From positions 1 to 34,572 of the forward strand of contig NZ_BCTR01000026.1 of assembly GCF_002091475.1 (NCBI RefSeq): DNA of 34,572 bases, written 5' to 3'. The position numbers and the translations under genes are program-made. The stretch comes from Sphingomonas azotifigens NBRC 15497 (GTDB lineage Bacteria > Pseudomonadota > Alphaproteobacteria > Sphingomonadales > Sphingomonadaceae). The notes under the pieces are model-generated. The model worked only from the letters and a program-made list of their open reading frames with translations, did no database searches and was not told the DNA's origin. Below, in pieces: positions 14,283 to 22,929 of this stretch. Every line of letters begins with the position of its first letter. Positions within the stretch are counted from its first letter, which is position 1.

Positions 14283-15431
14283 TCAGCGCTTCGGCCACGC
14301 CCAGTCCGGCACGCCGACCTGCGAGGTGTGCGTCTCGCCCCATTCCTTGCGCAGTTCGATCACCAGCGTATCGGCGGCGCGATCGAGCGCCTCGACCAAT
14401 GCCCGGGCATGGGACACGATAATGATCTGGGAGTGGCGCGATGCCGTCACCAGCAGCCGGGCCAGCGGATCGAGCAGATCCGGGTGCAGGCTCGCCTCGG
14501 GTTCGTTGAGGATCATCAATTCGGGTGGTCGCGGGGAAAGCAGCGCGGCGGCGAGGAGAAGATAGCGCAGCGTGCCGTCGGACAGCTCCGCAGCGACCAG
14601 CGGGCGGAGCAGCCCCGGCTGTTGCATCTCCACTTCGAAGCGCGCGCCCACCGCCAACGTGGCGCCGTCGAACGCATCGGCGATCGTCTCGCGCAGCGTA
14701 TCCGCCGCACCGATCTCCACGATCGTCTGGATGGCGGCGCCCAGATCGGAACCATCGCTCGCCAGCACCGGCGTGCGCGTGCCGATTTGCGGGCGGCGGG
14801 CCGGGGCATCGCGATCGGTGCGCAGATCATCGTAGAAGCGCCAGCCGCGCATCCGCTCACGCAGCAGCAGCAACTCATGCCCGTCCGCCGCATCCGGGCA
14901 GTGCATCATCATGCTGTCATAGGCGGGGAGCTCGGCGAAGCGCGCCTGCCATTCGCCCGTGCTGCGGTTGCGCAGACGCACACGCTGGCCGTTGCGATCG
15001 GCGAAGCTGTTGCTGCGGCCGAGCATTTGCCCGGTCCAGACGCTCTCCGCCTTGATCTCGGGATCATGGCTGAAGCGCGTAAGCGATGGAATCGGCAGGC
15101 CGAGGTCGATCGCATATCCGAAATCTTCGGAGGCAAAGCCGAGCCTGAGGCTTACCGGGCCGTCACGCCGCGTGCCCTGCACGGGGAAGCGGCCGCTGCG
15201 CATATCCCGGCTGATCTTCTCCGGCCCGGCCCACAAGGTGGATTCGAGCCCGCCCTCCGCCGCGAGCGACCCGATGGCGCGGCCCTGCGCCACATCGGAC
15301 AACAGCCGCAGCGCGCGATAGAGGCTGGACTTGCCGCTGCCATTGGGTCCGGTGATGACGTTGAGCGGCCCCAACCCGAGCCGCACGTCGCGCAGCGAGC
15401 GATACCCGGAAACGGCAAGGCAGGTCAGCAT
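14283..15431 (-). CDS. AAA-family ATPase (RecF/OLD-like, AAA_21 type)
   Basis: This 382-residue soluble ATPase has an N-terminal strand LTCLAVSGYRSLRDV, a Walker A motif GPNGSGKSS (about 29-37), and a signature-like SDGTLRYLLLAAALLS in the late region. The Walker B block is LMILNEPEASLHPDLLDPLA and a switch-His block is SQIIIVSHARALVEAL. The Walker B position has Asn where Asp is usual (ILNEPE), the form common in AAA_21 proteins. No TOPRIM or nuclease domain is fused and no toxin-like or nuclease partner is adjacent, so it cannot be called a defence gene on context. It converges on the FUSC gene with a 3-nt gap, so no terminator fits between. Confidence 0.85.
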   Translation of the reverse strand: MLTCLAVSGYRSLRDVRLGLGPLNVITGPNGSGKSSLYRALRLLSDVAQGRAIGSLAAEGGLESTLWAGPEKISRDMRSGRFPVQGTRRDGPVSLRLGFASEDFGYAIDLGLPIPSLTRFSHDPEIKAESVWTGQMLGRSNSFADRNGQRVRLRNRSTGEWQARFAELPAYDSMMMHCPDAADGHELLLLRERMRGWRFYDDLRTDRDAPARRPQIGTRTPVLASDGSDLGAAIQTIVEIGAADTLRETIADAFDGATLAVGARFEVEMQQPGLLRPLVAAELSDGTLRYLLLAAALLSPRPPELMILNEPEASLHPDLLDPLARLLVTASRHSQIIIVSHARALVEALDRAADTLVIELRKEWGETHTSQVGVPDWAWPKR

Positions 15432-15492
15432 GGGTGCATGCTACCCGCCCGGTCGTCGCCTCACCAGCCGTTGCGATGGGTGGAGAGCACGC

Positions 15493-15840
15493 TCAGCGCC
15501 GGCGCCCGCCGCCCGGGCGACCGCGGAAATCGCGCCAGTTGTTGCGCCAGCGCTGGTCGCCGCGCCACGTGCCGCGGCGCTGTTCCCAATAGGCGCGCTG
15601 GCCGTCGTTCCAGGCATGCCGATGGCGATAGCGATCATACACATAGGCGCCGGTGCCGGGGTAATAATAGTCGCCGTACCAGCCCCAGTACGGGTTGCCC
15701 CAATTGCTGCCGTACCCGCTGCCATAGCCGACCGCCACGCGCGAGCCGCCATAGCCATAGCCGTCGTCCATGCAGCCGCCGAGCGCCGCCGCCCCGCCGA
15801 GCAGGACTGCGCCGAGTACCGTTTTCACGCCGATGTGCAT
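15493..15840 (-). CDS. Small Gly/Tyr/Trp-rich lipoprotein
   Basis: This 115-residue protein has a lipoprotein signal with lipobox LGGC (Cys23). A GYGYGGSRV / YGSGYGSNWGNPYWGWYGDYYYPG low-complexity section (about 27-62) follows, then an Arg/Trp-rich tail ending GRPGGGRRR. The composition resembles envelope proteins with YXX-type glycine repeats seen in many sphingomonads. The start has GGAG 8 nt upstream. It stands alone between apt and the ATPase gene. A strong GC hairpin lies upstream at 15862-15894. Function is unknown. Confidence 0.75.
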   Translation of the reverse strand: MHIGVKTVLGAVLLGGAAALGGCMDDGYGYGGSRVAVGYGSGYGSNWGNPYWGWYGDYYYPGTGAYVYDRYRHRHAWNDGQRAYWEQRRGTWRGDQRWRNNWRDFRGRPGGGRRR

Positions 15841-15861
15841 TGATCACGCTCCTGTACCCAA

Positions 15862-15894
15862 GGCGCGCGGCGGGGCGATGCCCCAGGCCGCGCC
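15862..15894 (-). terminator. GC-rich hairpin without T-tract, downstream of apt
   Basis: GGGGC/GCCCC around GAT (72-76/80-84 of the 15800s) is nested inside an outer GGCGCG/CGCGCC stem. It lies after the apt stop and before the lipoprotein start, both on the minus strand. It has no U-run, so it may protect or pause RNA rather than terminate on its own. Confidence 0.35.
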
Positions 15895-15934
15895 CCTCGA
15901 TCAAGGAAGCGCATGGATGCCGGCCGGAGTTCCC

Positions 15935-16477
15935 TCAGTGCCCTTCGAAGGCGACGAGCGACGTGACGGCGATCCCGTCGCTGCGCAGCGCATCGGCACC
16001 GCCGAGATCGGGCAGGTCGACGACGAAGGAGGCCTGGACGACCTCGGCCCCCGCCTTGCGCAGCAGTCGCACCGCGGCGCGCGCCGTGCCGCCGGTAGCG
16101 ATCAGGTCGTCGACGAGCAGCACGCGGGCGCCGGGCACCAGCGCATCGGCATGGATCGCGATCCGGTCGGTGCCATATTCGAGCGCATAATCCTCGGCGA
16201 TGGTCGCGCCAGGCAGCTTGCCGTCCTTGCGGATCAGCAGCACGCCGGTGCCGAGCTGCACCGCCAGCGCCGCGCCGAACACGAAGCCGCGCGCCTCGAC
16301 GCCGGCGACGAGGTCGACCTTGCCGTCCACCTGCGCGGCCATCTTCTCGATGGTCAGCCGCAGCCCCTCGGGGTCGAGCAGCAGCGTGGTGATGTCGCGA
16401 AAAAAGATCCCCGGCTTCGGAAAGTCGGGGATCGTGCGAATGCGACTGCGAATGTCTTCGTTCTGCTGGATGTCCAT
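15935..16477 (-). CDS. apt: Adenine phosphoribosyltransferase
   Basis: Apt converts adenine and PRPP to AMP in purine salvage. The 180-residue protein has the N-terminal block IRTIPDFPKPGIFFRDITTLL and LVAGVEARGFVFGAALA. The PRPP-binding loop VLLVDDLIATGGTA is at about 118-131, all canonical. I chose the ATG at 16477, whose first base is the last base of the petC stop (1-nt overlap, translational coupling). An in-frame ATG at 16498 would lie within petC. Placement after petABC is a recurring alphaproteobacterial arrangement. A GC-rich hairpin follows at 15862-15894. Confidence 0.96.
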   Translation of the reverse strand: MDIQQNEDIRSRIRTIPDFPKPGIFFRDITTLLLDPEGLRLTIEKMAAQVDGKVDLVAGVEARGFVFGAALAVQLGTGVLLIRKDGKLPGATIAEDYALEYGTDRIAIHADALVPGARVLLVDDLIATGGTARAAVRLLRKAGAEVVQASFVVDLPDLGGADALRSDGIAVTSLVAFEGH

Positions 16478-17313
16478 CAATGCTTTATGCCGCGCCAAAC
16501 CGTGAGGTACGCGCCATAGGCGAGCCCGGTGGCAAACAGCAAGAAGATCACGACCGCCACGCCCGCCTGATGGCGGGTCTGTAGTGTCGGCTCGGCGGTC
16601 CAGACGAGGAAGGCGGAGACGTCCTTCGCCATCTGGTCGACCGTCGCGCGGGTGCCGTCGTCGAACTGCACCTGGCCCTCGCTGGTCAAGGGCGGCGGCA
16701 TCGCGATGTTGAGGTTCGCGAAATAGGGGTTGAAGTGCATGCCCTCGGGCGTCTTCATCGCCTCCGGGAACCTGGCGGCTACCGCCGGATCGGGCTTCTC
16801 GCCATAGCCGGTCAACAGCGAGTGGACATAGGCCGCACCATCATGCCGCGCCTTGGTGATCAGACTCAGGTCCGGCGGGTTGCCGGTGCCGGCATAATAG
16901 ACCTTGGGGATATGGTCCGAGGGGATGTTATCGCGTTCGCCCCAGGTGCCGGCCTTCTCGTCGAACACCGGCTGCTTGTTCGCCCATTCCTTGGCAATCT
17001 TCTTCACCTGGGCATCGCTGTACCCCAGGTCCTTGAGGTTGCGGAAGGAAATCATGTGCAGCGAGTGGCATGCCGCGCAGACTTCCTTGTACACCTTGAA
17101 CCCGCGCTGGAGCTGGGCGAGGTCGAACTTGCCGAGCGGCCCGTTCGAGGGCAGGTCCAACTCCTTCGGATGCTTGTGCAGCGCCTGCTCGGCGGTCTGC
17201 TTCGGAGGTTCCTTGATCAGGCCGGTGATGCTGCCCAGCAGGGCGAGCAGCAGCACGAAGACGAAGCCACCACCAATCAGGAACTTGATCGAGCGAAAGA
17301 AGATCGAGGTCAT
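16477..17313 (-). CDS. petC: Cytochrome c1 of the bc1 complex
   Basis: This 278-residue membrane-anchored c-type cytochrome of complex III passes electrons from the Rieske protein to cytochrome c. An N-terminal hydrophobic signal or anchor (about 5-30) precedes the haem-binding CAACHSLH (about 79-86). A methionine-containing block in the second half (NIAMPPPL) supplies the likely axial Met. The C-terminal anchor helix is GVAVVIFLLFATGLAYGAYL (about 250-272). Length is normal for alphaproteobacteria. It follows petB by 14 nt and overlaps apt by one base. Confidence 0.97.
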   Translation of the reverse strand: MTSIFFRSIKFLIGGGFVFVLLLALLGSITGLIKEPPKQTAEQALHKHPKELDLPSNGPLGKFDLAQLQRGFKVYKEVCAACHSLHMISFRNLKDLGYSDAQVKKIAKEWANKQPVFDEKAGTWGERDNIPSDHIPKVYYAGTGNPPDLSLITKARHDGAAYVHSLLTGYGEKPDPAVAARFPEAMKTPEGMHFNPYFANLNIAMPPPLTSEGQVQFDDGTRATVDQMAKDVSAFLVWTAEPTLQTRHQAGVAVVIFLLFATGLAYGAYLTVWRGIKH

Positions 17314-17327
17314 GGTTCCCGGCCCCC

Positions 17328-18617
17328 TTATGCCGTCGCCGCGGTGGCGGTGATGCGCGATCCGCCTTCATTCCCGAGCACCGCTTCGGTGATCGAGTTG
17401 GGCAGCGGGCGCGGCGTCTCGATCCGCGAGATGATCGGCACGATGATCAGGAAGTGCGCGAAATAATAGGCCGCCGCGATCTGGCTGGTGATCACGTAGA
17501 AGGGCTCCGCGGGCGAACCGCCGCACCAGCCGAGGATCAGCACGTCGGCGACGAGCAGCCAGAAGGCGACGCGGTACATCGGCCGGTAATTGGCCGAGCG
17601 CACCGGCGAGCGATCGAGCCAGGGCAGGAAGAACAGCAGCAGGATCGAGCCGAACATCGCCAGCACGCCCCACAGCTTTGCCGGCAGGATGAAATCCGCG
17701 GTGAAGGCGCGCAGGATCGCGTAGAAGGGCCAGAAATACCATTCGGGCACGATGTGCGCCGGCGTCGAGAGCGGGTTGGCCGGGATGTAGTTGTCCGGGT
17801 GGCCGAGATAGTCCGGATAGAAGAAGATCAGGATCGAGAACAGGATCAGGAAGATGCCGACCCCGAAGCCGTCCTTGGCGGTGTAATAGGGGTGGAAGGG
17901 CACCGTATCCTGCTCGCCCTTCACCTCCACGCCGGTCGGGTTGTTCGAGCCGGGAATGTGCAGCGCCCAGATGTGCAGGATGATCACGCCCGCGATCACG
18001 AAGGGCAGCAGATAGTGGAGCGAGAAGAAGCGGTTGAGCGCCGCATCGTCCGGCGCATAGCCGCCAAGCAGCCAGATGCGGATCCAGTCGCCAACCACGG
18101 GGATCGCCGAGAAGAAGCCGGTGATCACCTGCGCGCCCCAGAAGCTCATCTGCCCCCAGGGGAGCACATAGCCCATGAAGGCGGTGGCCATCATCAGCAG
18201 GAAGATCACCACGCCCAGCAGCCACACCATCTCGCGCGGCGCCTTGTACGATCCGTAGTGGAGGCCGCGGAAGATGTGGATGTATACCACGATGAAGAAC
18301 ATGCTGGCACCGTTGGCGTGGGCGAAGCGCAGGAACCAGCCCGCGTTCACGTCGCGCATGATCGTGCCGTTGACCGAATCGAAGGCCCCGGCGGCCGAGC
18401 TGTGGAAGTGCATCGCCAGCACGATGCCGGTGACGATCTGGATCACCAGCGAAAGCCCGGCGAGAATGCCGAAGTTCCAGAAGTAATTCAGGTTGCGCGG
18501 CACCGGATAGCCGGCGCCGATCGCGTTATAGACGAACCGCGGCAGCGGCAGCCGATCGTCCACCCATTTCATCACCGGGTTTTTCGGCTCGTAATGGCGC
18601 GCCCAGGGAAAGCTCAT
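17328..18617 (-). CDS. petB: Cytochrome b of the bc1 complex
   Basis: This 429-residue polytopic quinol-oxidising subunit of complex III has eight predicted helices. Haem-ligating His residues sit in [24 protein letters not shown] and [14 protein letters not shown]. The Qo-site motif [14 protein letters not shown] is present, as is the N-terminal [15 protein letters not shown]. The carboxy-terminal part ends hydrophilic. It follows petA by 12 nt and precedes petC by 14 nt, so it belongs to a normal petABC operon. The start at 18617 begins [14 protein letters not shown]. Confidence 0.98.
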   Translation of the reverse strand: MSFPWARHYEPKNPVMKWVDDRLPLPRFVYNAIGAGYPVPRNLNYFWNFGILAGLSLVIQIVTGIVLAMHFHSSAAGAFDSVNGTIMRDVNAGWFLRFAHANGASMFFIVVYIHIFRGLHYGSYKAPREMVWLLGVVIFLLMMATAFMGYVLPWGQMSFWGAQVITGFFSAIPVVGDWIRIWLLGGYAPDDAALNRFFSLHYLLPFVIAGVIILHIWALHIPGSNNPTGVEVKGEQDTVPFHPYYTAKDGFGVGIFLILFSILIFFYPDYLGHPDNYIPANPLSTPAHIVPEWYFWPFYAILRAFTADFILPAKLWGVLAMFGSILLLFFLPWLDRSPVRSANYRPMYRVAFWLLVADVLILGWCGGSPAEPFYVITSQIAAAYYFAHFLIIVPIISRIETPRPLPNSITEAVLGNEGGSRITATAATA

Positions 18618-18629
18618 CCAGGTCTCTCC

Positions 18630-19214
18630 TCACCCGACTGTGACAACCGTGTCGGACGTGAAATTATATTTTGGTACTTCGAGATTCTTCGGTGCCGGCC
18701 CCTGGCGGATTCGGCCGGCGGTATCATAGGCCGATCCGTGGCACGGGCAGAAATAGCCGCCGAACGGCCCGCGATTCTCGCCTTCGCCCGCGCCCAGCGG
18801 TACGCAGCCGAGATGGGTGCACACGCCCAGCGTGATCAGCCAGTTCTTGTGGCCTTCCTTGGTGCGCTGCTCCAGCGTCTGCGGATCGCGCAGGCTCGAG
18901 ATCGGCACCGCCTCGGCCTGCGCGATCTCCGCCGGCGTGAGATTGCGGACGAACAAGGGCTGCTTGCGGAAGCTGGCCTTGATCGCCTGCCCCGGTTCGA
19001 TCGCCGCGAGATTGACCTCGGTGGTCGACTGCGCCAGCACGTCGGCCGACGGATTCATCGAATTGACGAGCGGCAGCGCCACCACGCCCGCGCCGACCGC
19101 GGCGACGGCGGGTGCCGCATATAGGAGATAATCGCGACGACGGGGATTCTCGAGGATTTCGCCGCCAGGGCCTACGGTCTGATCGGGAGTAACGCCTTCT
19201 TCAAACGTTGCCAT
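18630..19214 (-). CDS. petA: Ubiquinol-cytochrome c reductase Rieske iron-sulfur subunit
   Basis: This 194-residue protein has a twin-arginine-type N-terminal anchor: RRRDYLLYAAPAVAAVGAGV at about 26-45. The [2Fe-2S] binding pair is GVCTHLGCVPLG (about 131-142) and GYFCPCHGSAYD (about 154-165). The conserved carboxy-terminal block ENRGPFGG through PKNLEVPKY follows. The protein takes electrons from quinol at the Qo site. It is first in the petABC-apt operon, with a candidate promoter at 19321-19350. Confidence 0.98.
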   Translation of the reverse strand: MATFEEGVTPDQTVGPGGEILENPRRRDYLLYAAPAVAAVGAGVVALPLVNSMNPSADVLAQSTTEVNLAAIEPGQAIKASFRKQPLFVRNLTPAEIAQAEAVPISSLRDPQTLEQRTKEGHKNWLITLGVCTHLGCVPLGAGEGENRGPFGGYFCPCHGSAYDTAGRIRQGPAPKNLEVPKYNFTSDTVVTVG

Positions 19215-19320
19215 GCTCTAGCCCTTGCACTTCGGGAACTCTTCCGCATGAGAACCGCGGAGAGGAACGCGGACGAAACGAAGCTCAGTGCCCGCCGGGT
19301 TTCCGGTGGCTATGCTAAGT

Positions 19321-19350
19321 TTGATAGACGGCGCGATGCAGCTTTGCCAA
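19321..19350 (-). promoter_or_regulatory. Putative promoter of petABC-apt
   Basis: On the minus strand TTGGCA (19350-19345) is followed after 18 bp by TATCAA (19326-19321). It lies about 107 bp upstream of petA. Spacing is acceptable and the hexamers are near consensus. The leader would be about 100 nt. Confidence 0.4.
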
Positions 19351-19384
19351 CAGGGTTTTTCATCTTCTCGTCTCCAAGGCCTTA

Positions 19385-19861
19385 ATGTTGCACTGCAAAA
19401 TGACTTCGCCCTCCACAATTCGCGTCGCGTTGTTCCAGCCTGAAATTGCTGGAAATGTGGGCACCATTTTGCGGCTGGCGGCGTGCATGGGCGTGGCGGT
19501 GGACCTGATCGAACCTATGGGTTTTCCCTGGGGCGATCGCGCCCGCAAGCGCGCGGCGATGGACTATGAGCCCGAGACCGTGCGCCATGCGGACTGGGAT
19601 GCGTTCGAGGCGAACGTGCCGGGCCGGCTGGTACTGTTCACCACCCGCGGTGGCATCCGCCTGCCCGAAGCGCAGTTTGCGCCCGGCGACACGCTGCTGT
19701 TCGGCGCGGAGAGCAGCGGCGCGCCGGACTTCGTGCACGACCGGGCCGATGCTGCAGTGCGAATACCGCTCCGGCCGGAGCTCCGCTCCTTGAACCTCGC
19801 CGTCGCAACGGGCATCGGGCTCGCCGAGGCGCTCCGCCAGACCGAAGGATTCCCGCAGTGA
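19385..19861 (+). CDS. trmL: tRNA (cytidine(34)-2'-O)-methyltransferase, TrmL
   Basis: This SPOUT-family SAM-dependent enzyme methylates the wobble nucleotide of leucine tRNAs. The protein of about 158 residues (153 if started at 19400) shows QPEIAGNVGTILRLAACMG near the start. The knot motifs are FGAESSGAP and IPLRPELRSLNLAVATGIGLAEALRQ. The ATG at 19385 has AAGG 5 nt upstream and is preferred, although 19400 gives the more typical N-terminus. The stop overlaps the GTG start of hemF (GTGA), so the two genes are coupled. Confidence 0.92.
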   Translation: MLHCKMTSPSTIRVALFQPEIAGNVGTILRLAACMGVAVDLIEPMGFPWGDRARKRAAMDYEPETVRHADWDAFEANVPGRLVLFTTRGGIRLPEAQFAPGDTLLFGAESSGAPDFVHDRADAAVRIPLRPELRSLNLAVATGIGLAEALRQTEGFPQ

Positions 19862-20700
19862 TCACGCTCGACGACCAGCAGCAGCGCGCCCGTACCTGGT
19901 TCGAGGGCTTGCGCGATTCGATCTGCGCCGAATTCGAGGCAATCGAGCGCGAGGCCGGATCGGACGCCTCGTTCGAATACCTCGCCTGGGATCGCACCGA
20001 TGCGAGCGGCGCGCCGGGCGGTGGCGGCGTGCGCGGGGTGATGAAAGGCCGCGTGTTCGAGAAAGTGGGCGTCAACGTCTCCACCGTCGGCGGGGCCTTC
20101 GAGGGCGATTTCGCCAAGACCATCCACGGCGCGGGCGAGGACCCCAGCTTCTTCGCCACCGGCATCAGCCTGGTCGCGCACATGGCCAACCCGCATGTCC
20201 CCGCCGTCCATATGAACACGCGCTTCCTGACGACGACCAAGCGCTGGTTCGGCGGCGGCGCCGATCTCAACCCGCCCTTGCCCTATGCCGAGGACACCGC
20301 CGACTTCCACGCCCGGCTGCAGGCGGCCTGCGACGCGCACGATCCGGCCCATTACCCGCGCTTCAAGGCCTGGGCGGACGACTACTTCTACATTCCCCAC
20401 CGCAAGGTGCATCGCGGCGTCGGCGGCATCTTTTACGATCACCTAGAAAACGACTGGGAGGCAGATTTCGCCTTCACCCAGGATGTCGGCCGCGCGTTCT
20501 TGGACATCTATCCGAAGCTGGTGCGGCGGCGCATGGACCAGCCGTTCGACGATGCCGATCGGCAGCGCCAGCTCGAATGGCGCGGCCGCTATGCCGAGTT
20601 CAACCTGATCTACGATCGAGGCACGCTGTTCGGCCTCAAGACCGGCGGCAATGTCGACGCGATCCTGATGAGCCTGCCGCCGATGGCCGCCTGGAGCTGA
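19858..20700 (+). CDS. hemF: Oxygen-dependent coproporphyrinogen III oxidase
   Basis: HemF performs oxidative decarboxylation of coproporphyrinogen III to protoporphyrinogen IX in aerobic haem synthesis, as a cytoplasmic homodimer. The 280-residue protein has AHMANPHVPAVHMNTRFL, GGGADLNPPLPYAED, YFYIPHRKVHRGVGGIFYD and the carboxy-terminal EFNLIYDRGTLFGLKTGG, all characteristic. It starts at GTG 19858, overlapping the trmL stop. It is followed 4 nt later by an acetyltransferase gene, suggesting one operon. Confidence 0.97.
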   Translation: MITLDDQQQRARTWFEGLRDSICAEFEAIEREAGSDASFEYLAWDRTDASGAPGGGGVRGVMKGRVFEKVGVNVSTVGGAFEGDFAKTIHGAGEDPSFFATGISLVAHMANPHVPAVHMNTRFLTTTKRWFGGGADLNPPLPYAEDTADFHARLQAACDAHDPAHYPRFKAWADDYFYIPHRKVHRGVGGIFYDHLENDWEADFAFTQDVGRAFLDIYPKLVRRRMDQPFDDADRQRQLEWRGRYAEFNLIYDRGTLFGLKTGGNVDAILMSLPPMAAWS

Positions 20701-20704
20701 GCCC

Positions 20705-21301
20705 ATGAGTCTGCTGCCCGTCGCGAACGATCACCTCGCCACCATCGTCACCGCGCTGGAGATGCACGAACGCCCCAATCCCCGGCCGGTGCCGCCCTCC
20801 CCGTTCCGGCTGGTCCACTGGCACGCGCCCGAAAGCGAGAAATACCGTGCGCTGTTCCGCCGGGTCGGCGGCCCGTGGCTGTGGTTCTCACGGCTGGTGA
20901 TGGACGAAGCGCGGCTGCGGGCGATTCTCGACGACCCCCAGGTCGCCGTCTATGCGGTGGTGGACCGGGCGGGCGTCGAAGTCGGCATGCTCGAACTCGA
21001 CTTCCGTGACGACGCCACCTGCGAGCTCTCCTATGTCGGGCTGGTGCCCGAGATCACCGGCAAGGGGCATGGCGACTGGCTGATGGCCCAGGCGCTCGCC
21101 TTCGCCTGGCGCAAGGACGTGACGCGGGTGTGGGTCCATACCTGCACGCTCGACCACCCCGCCGCGCTGGGCTTCTACCGCCGCCACGGCTTCGCGGCCT
21201 TCAAGCGGACGATCGAGACGTTCCCCGACCCTCGCATCCTCGGCGTGCTGCCCGCCGAGGCGGGGCCTCACATTCCCCTGCTCGGCTCGGTCGCGCGATA
21301 G
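20705..21301 (+). CDS. GNAT-family N-acetyltransferase
   Basis: This 198-residue protein has a GNAT fold in its middle. GMLELDFRDDATCELSYVGLVPEITGKGHG carries the beta4 and acetyl-CoA P-loop region with G-x-G-x-G-like GKGHG; HPAALGFYRRHGF is the classic closing motif. About 50 extra residues precede the core. The substrate is unknown. It starts 4 nt after hemF. Its last 34 bases overlap the 3' end of the opposite-strand membrane-protein gene at 21268-22011. Confidence 0.85.
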   Translation: MSLLPVANDHLATIVTALEMHERPNPRPVPPSPFRLVHWHAPESEKYRALFRRVGGPWLWFSRLVMDEARLRAILDDPQVAVYAVVDRAGVEVGMLELDFRDDATCELSYVGLVPEITGKGHGDWLMAQALAFAWRKDVTRVWVHTCTLDHPAALGFYRRHGFAAFKRTIETFPDPRILGVLPAEAGPHIPLLGSVAR

Positions 21302-22011
21302 GCGGCGACGCGCAGGACGACCAGCGCCGTCCACACCCCCGCGCCGATCACCGAGAGCAGCAGATAGCCGAAGAACTCGGGCAGCACGCCGCCGCCCGCC
21401 GCGGTGGCGATCAGGCCGGTGAAGATGCTCGCCACCGCCACCGCGCCGATGCCCGCCACGAACACCATCGCCGCGACCAGCAGGAACAGCAGCCAGACGA
21501 CCCCGGCGCTGCGCATCCAGCCCTGTTTGAAGGCGGTGATCAGCCCTGCCTCGGGCTGCGCGGCATAGGCCGGCGCCGTCAGCCAGGTCCGGGCGAACAG
21601 GAACAGGCCCGGCGCGATGAACAGCGAGAAACCGAGCTGGAAGGCAATGCTCACCGCCACTTCCAACAACAGGAAAGGAAACAGCCGCCGCAGTGCCTGC
21701 AGCAGTACTTGGCCGAGCGTCTGCCCGCCACCGCGCAGATAGAGGGTGAGGATCGCGAAGATGCCGTAGTCCACCGCCAGATAGGCGAACATCAGCGGCA
21801 CCACATTGGCCCGCACGAACTTTTCGTAGAACGCCAGCATCGCCGCCTGGTCGGCGAGCGATTCGAGCTGCGGCGCACTTTGCGCCATCAGCAGCAGAAT
21901 GCCGAGGCTGGGGAGCAGGAAGAACAGCCCCGCCACCGGCACGACCAGCCGATGCTCGCGCTGCCAAAGGGTCTTGGCGTCGGCAAACAGGCCGGCGAGG
22001 CGCAAGGTCAT
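21268..22011 (-). CDS. Polytopic membrane protein, unrecognised
   Basis: This 247-residue protein has about five to six hydrophobic helices. They include HRLVVPVAGLFFLLPSLGIL and PLMFAYLAVDYGIFAILTLY, and later FPFLLLEVAVSIAFQLGFSL and VVWLLFLLVAAMVFVAGIGA. Short charged loops and a periplasmic-type turn lie between. No catalytic motif is visible. The ATG at 22011 overlaps the stop of the upstream membrane-protein gene (ATGA), indicating a translationally coupled pair. Its 3' end overlaps the convergent acetyltransferase gene by 34 nt. It might be a DUF-type or YciC-like integral membrane protein, but this is not established. Confidence 0.7.
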   Translation of the reverse strand: MTLRLAGLFADAKTLWQREHRLVVPVAGLFFLLPSLGILLLMAQSAPQLESLADQAAMLAFYEKFVRANVVPLMFAYLAVDYGIFAILTLYLRGGGQTLGQVLLQALRRLFPFLLLEVAVSIAFQLGFSLFIAPGLFLFARTWLTAPAYAAQPEAGLITAFKQGWMRSAGVVWLLFLLVAAMVFVAGIGAVAVASIFTGLIATAAGGGVLPEFFGYLLLSVIGAGVWTALVVLRVAAYRATEPSRGM

Positions 22012-22829
22012 GCCGGCCACGCCGAATCGAGCGCCAGCGCGGCGTAGAGCTTGCCCTGGAACGCGGCGAGCAACAGCTGCACCACTGCCATCACACTGCC
22101 GGTGGCGATGGTCGTCAGGACGAACGCCGTCGTCAGCCCCTCGCCCGCCCCGAACCACAGCGTGAAAACGCTGCCGAACACGGTCTGCGCCGCCAGCTGC
22201 GCGACTCCGCCGATCACGCCGAACAACAGCAACGTGCCGAAGATCCGCCAGCCATGCCGCCGCGTCAGCACCCAGGAGCGGCGAATCGCGCCGAACAGCA
22301 CAGCTTCGCGCAGCACCACCGGGCTGACGAGGAGAAGGCGCGTGAACGCGAACAGCAGCACCGGGATCAGCGCCAGCATATAGAGTGCCACCATCGCCGA
22401 GGTCTGGGGATCGACGACGACATTGCCCGCCCGCCCGGCGGAGAGCGCGGCCACGTCATATCCTCGCAGTGCCAGGATGATCGGCACGGGCAGCGCGAGC
22501 GCAATCGCCGCCACGCCCAATGCGACCGACACGATCACCGTCGCCAGCAGCCGCCGCGTCGCGAGGCCGCCTGCCGCAGCGATGCCGCTTTCGCCGGTCG
22601 CGAGCCCGATCACCGCCAGCGATCCCCATATCGTGGGCAGCGACAGCAGCAACACCAGCGCGCCGAGCCCCCAGCGGATGGGCACGCTCGACGTGGCGGC
22701 GACCAGCTGCAGGCAGGTGCCGATCGCGCCGGGCACGAGGAACACAACGATCGCCAGCGGCAGCAGCACACCGGCACGCTCGCCCACAAAGGCGGCGGTG
22801 CGATCCCAGACGGTACCCATTTTAGCCAT
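22008..22829 (-). CDS. Polytopic membrane protein, first of a coupled pair
   Basis: This 273-residue protein has about six hydrophobic helices. Examples are VLLPLAIVVFLVPGAIGTCL, GLGALVLLLSLPTIWGSLAV, VIVSVALGVAAIALALPVPI and MVALYMLALIPVLLFAFTRL. A short cytoplasmic loop has VLREAVLFGAIRRSWVLTRRHGWRIFG, a feature common in glycerophosphodiester phosphodiesterase-membrane-domain-like proteins. Function is unknown. The ATG at 22829 is used; 22820 is possible. It lies just upstream of, and overlaps by 4 nt, the second membrane gene. Together they may form a complex, but no soluble partner is adjacent. Confidence 0.7.
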   Translation of the reverse strand: MAKMGTVWDRTAAFVGERAGVLLPLAIVVFLVPGAIGTCLQLVAATSSVPIRWGLGALVLLLSLPTIWGSLAVIGLATGESGIAAAGGLATRRLLATVIVSVALGVAAIALALPVPIILALRGYDVAALSAGRAGNVVVDPQTSAMVALYMLALIPVLLFAFTRLLLVSPVVLREAVLFGAIRRSWVLTRRHGWRIFGTLLLFGVIGGVAQLAAQTVFGSVFTLWFGAGEGLTTAFVLTTIATGSVMAVVQLLLAAFQGKLYAALALDSAWPA

Positions 22830-22929
22830 GCGGCGAAGTCCTTGCGTGAGGGGCCCGGGGTGTTAGCCGGGGGTCTGCGGCTTGCCAATGCTTGCCTTGG
22901 GGCGCGGAAGGGCGCAAGCGGCGCCGATC

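Noticed and set aside
14283..15431. AAA ATPase as a phage-defence gene
   Set aside because: It has an OLD-like P-loop architecture, but no TOPRIM/nuclease domain and no partner nuclease, toxin or mobile element nearby.
17454..19124. Long plus-strand open frame of 556 codons
   Set aside because: Antisense to petB and petA, whose protein motifs are unmistakable. The frame is a by-product of high GC content.
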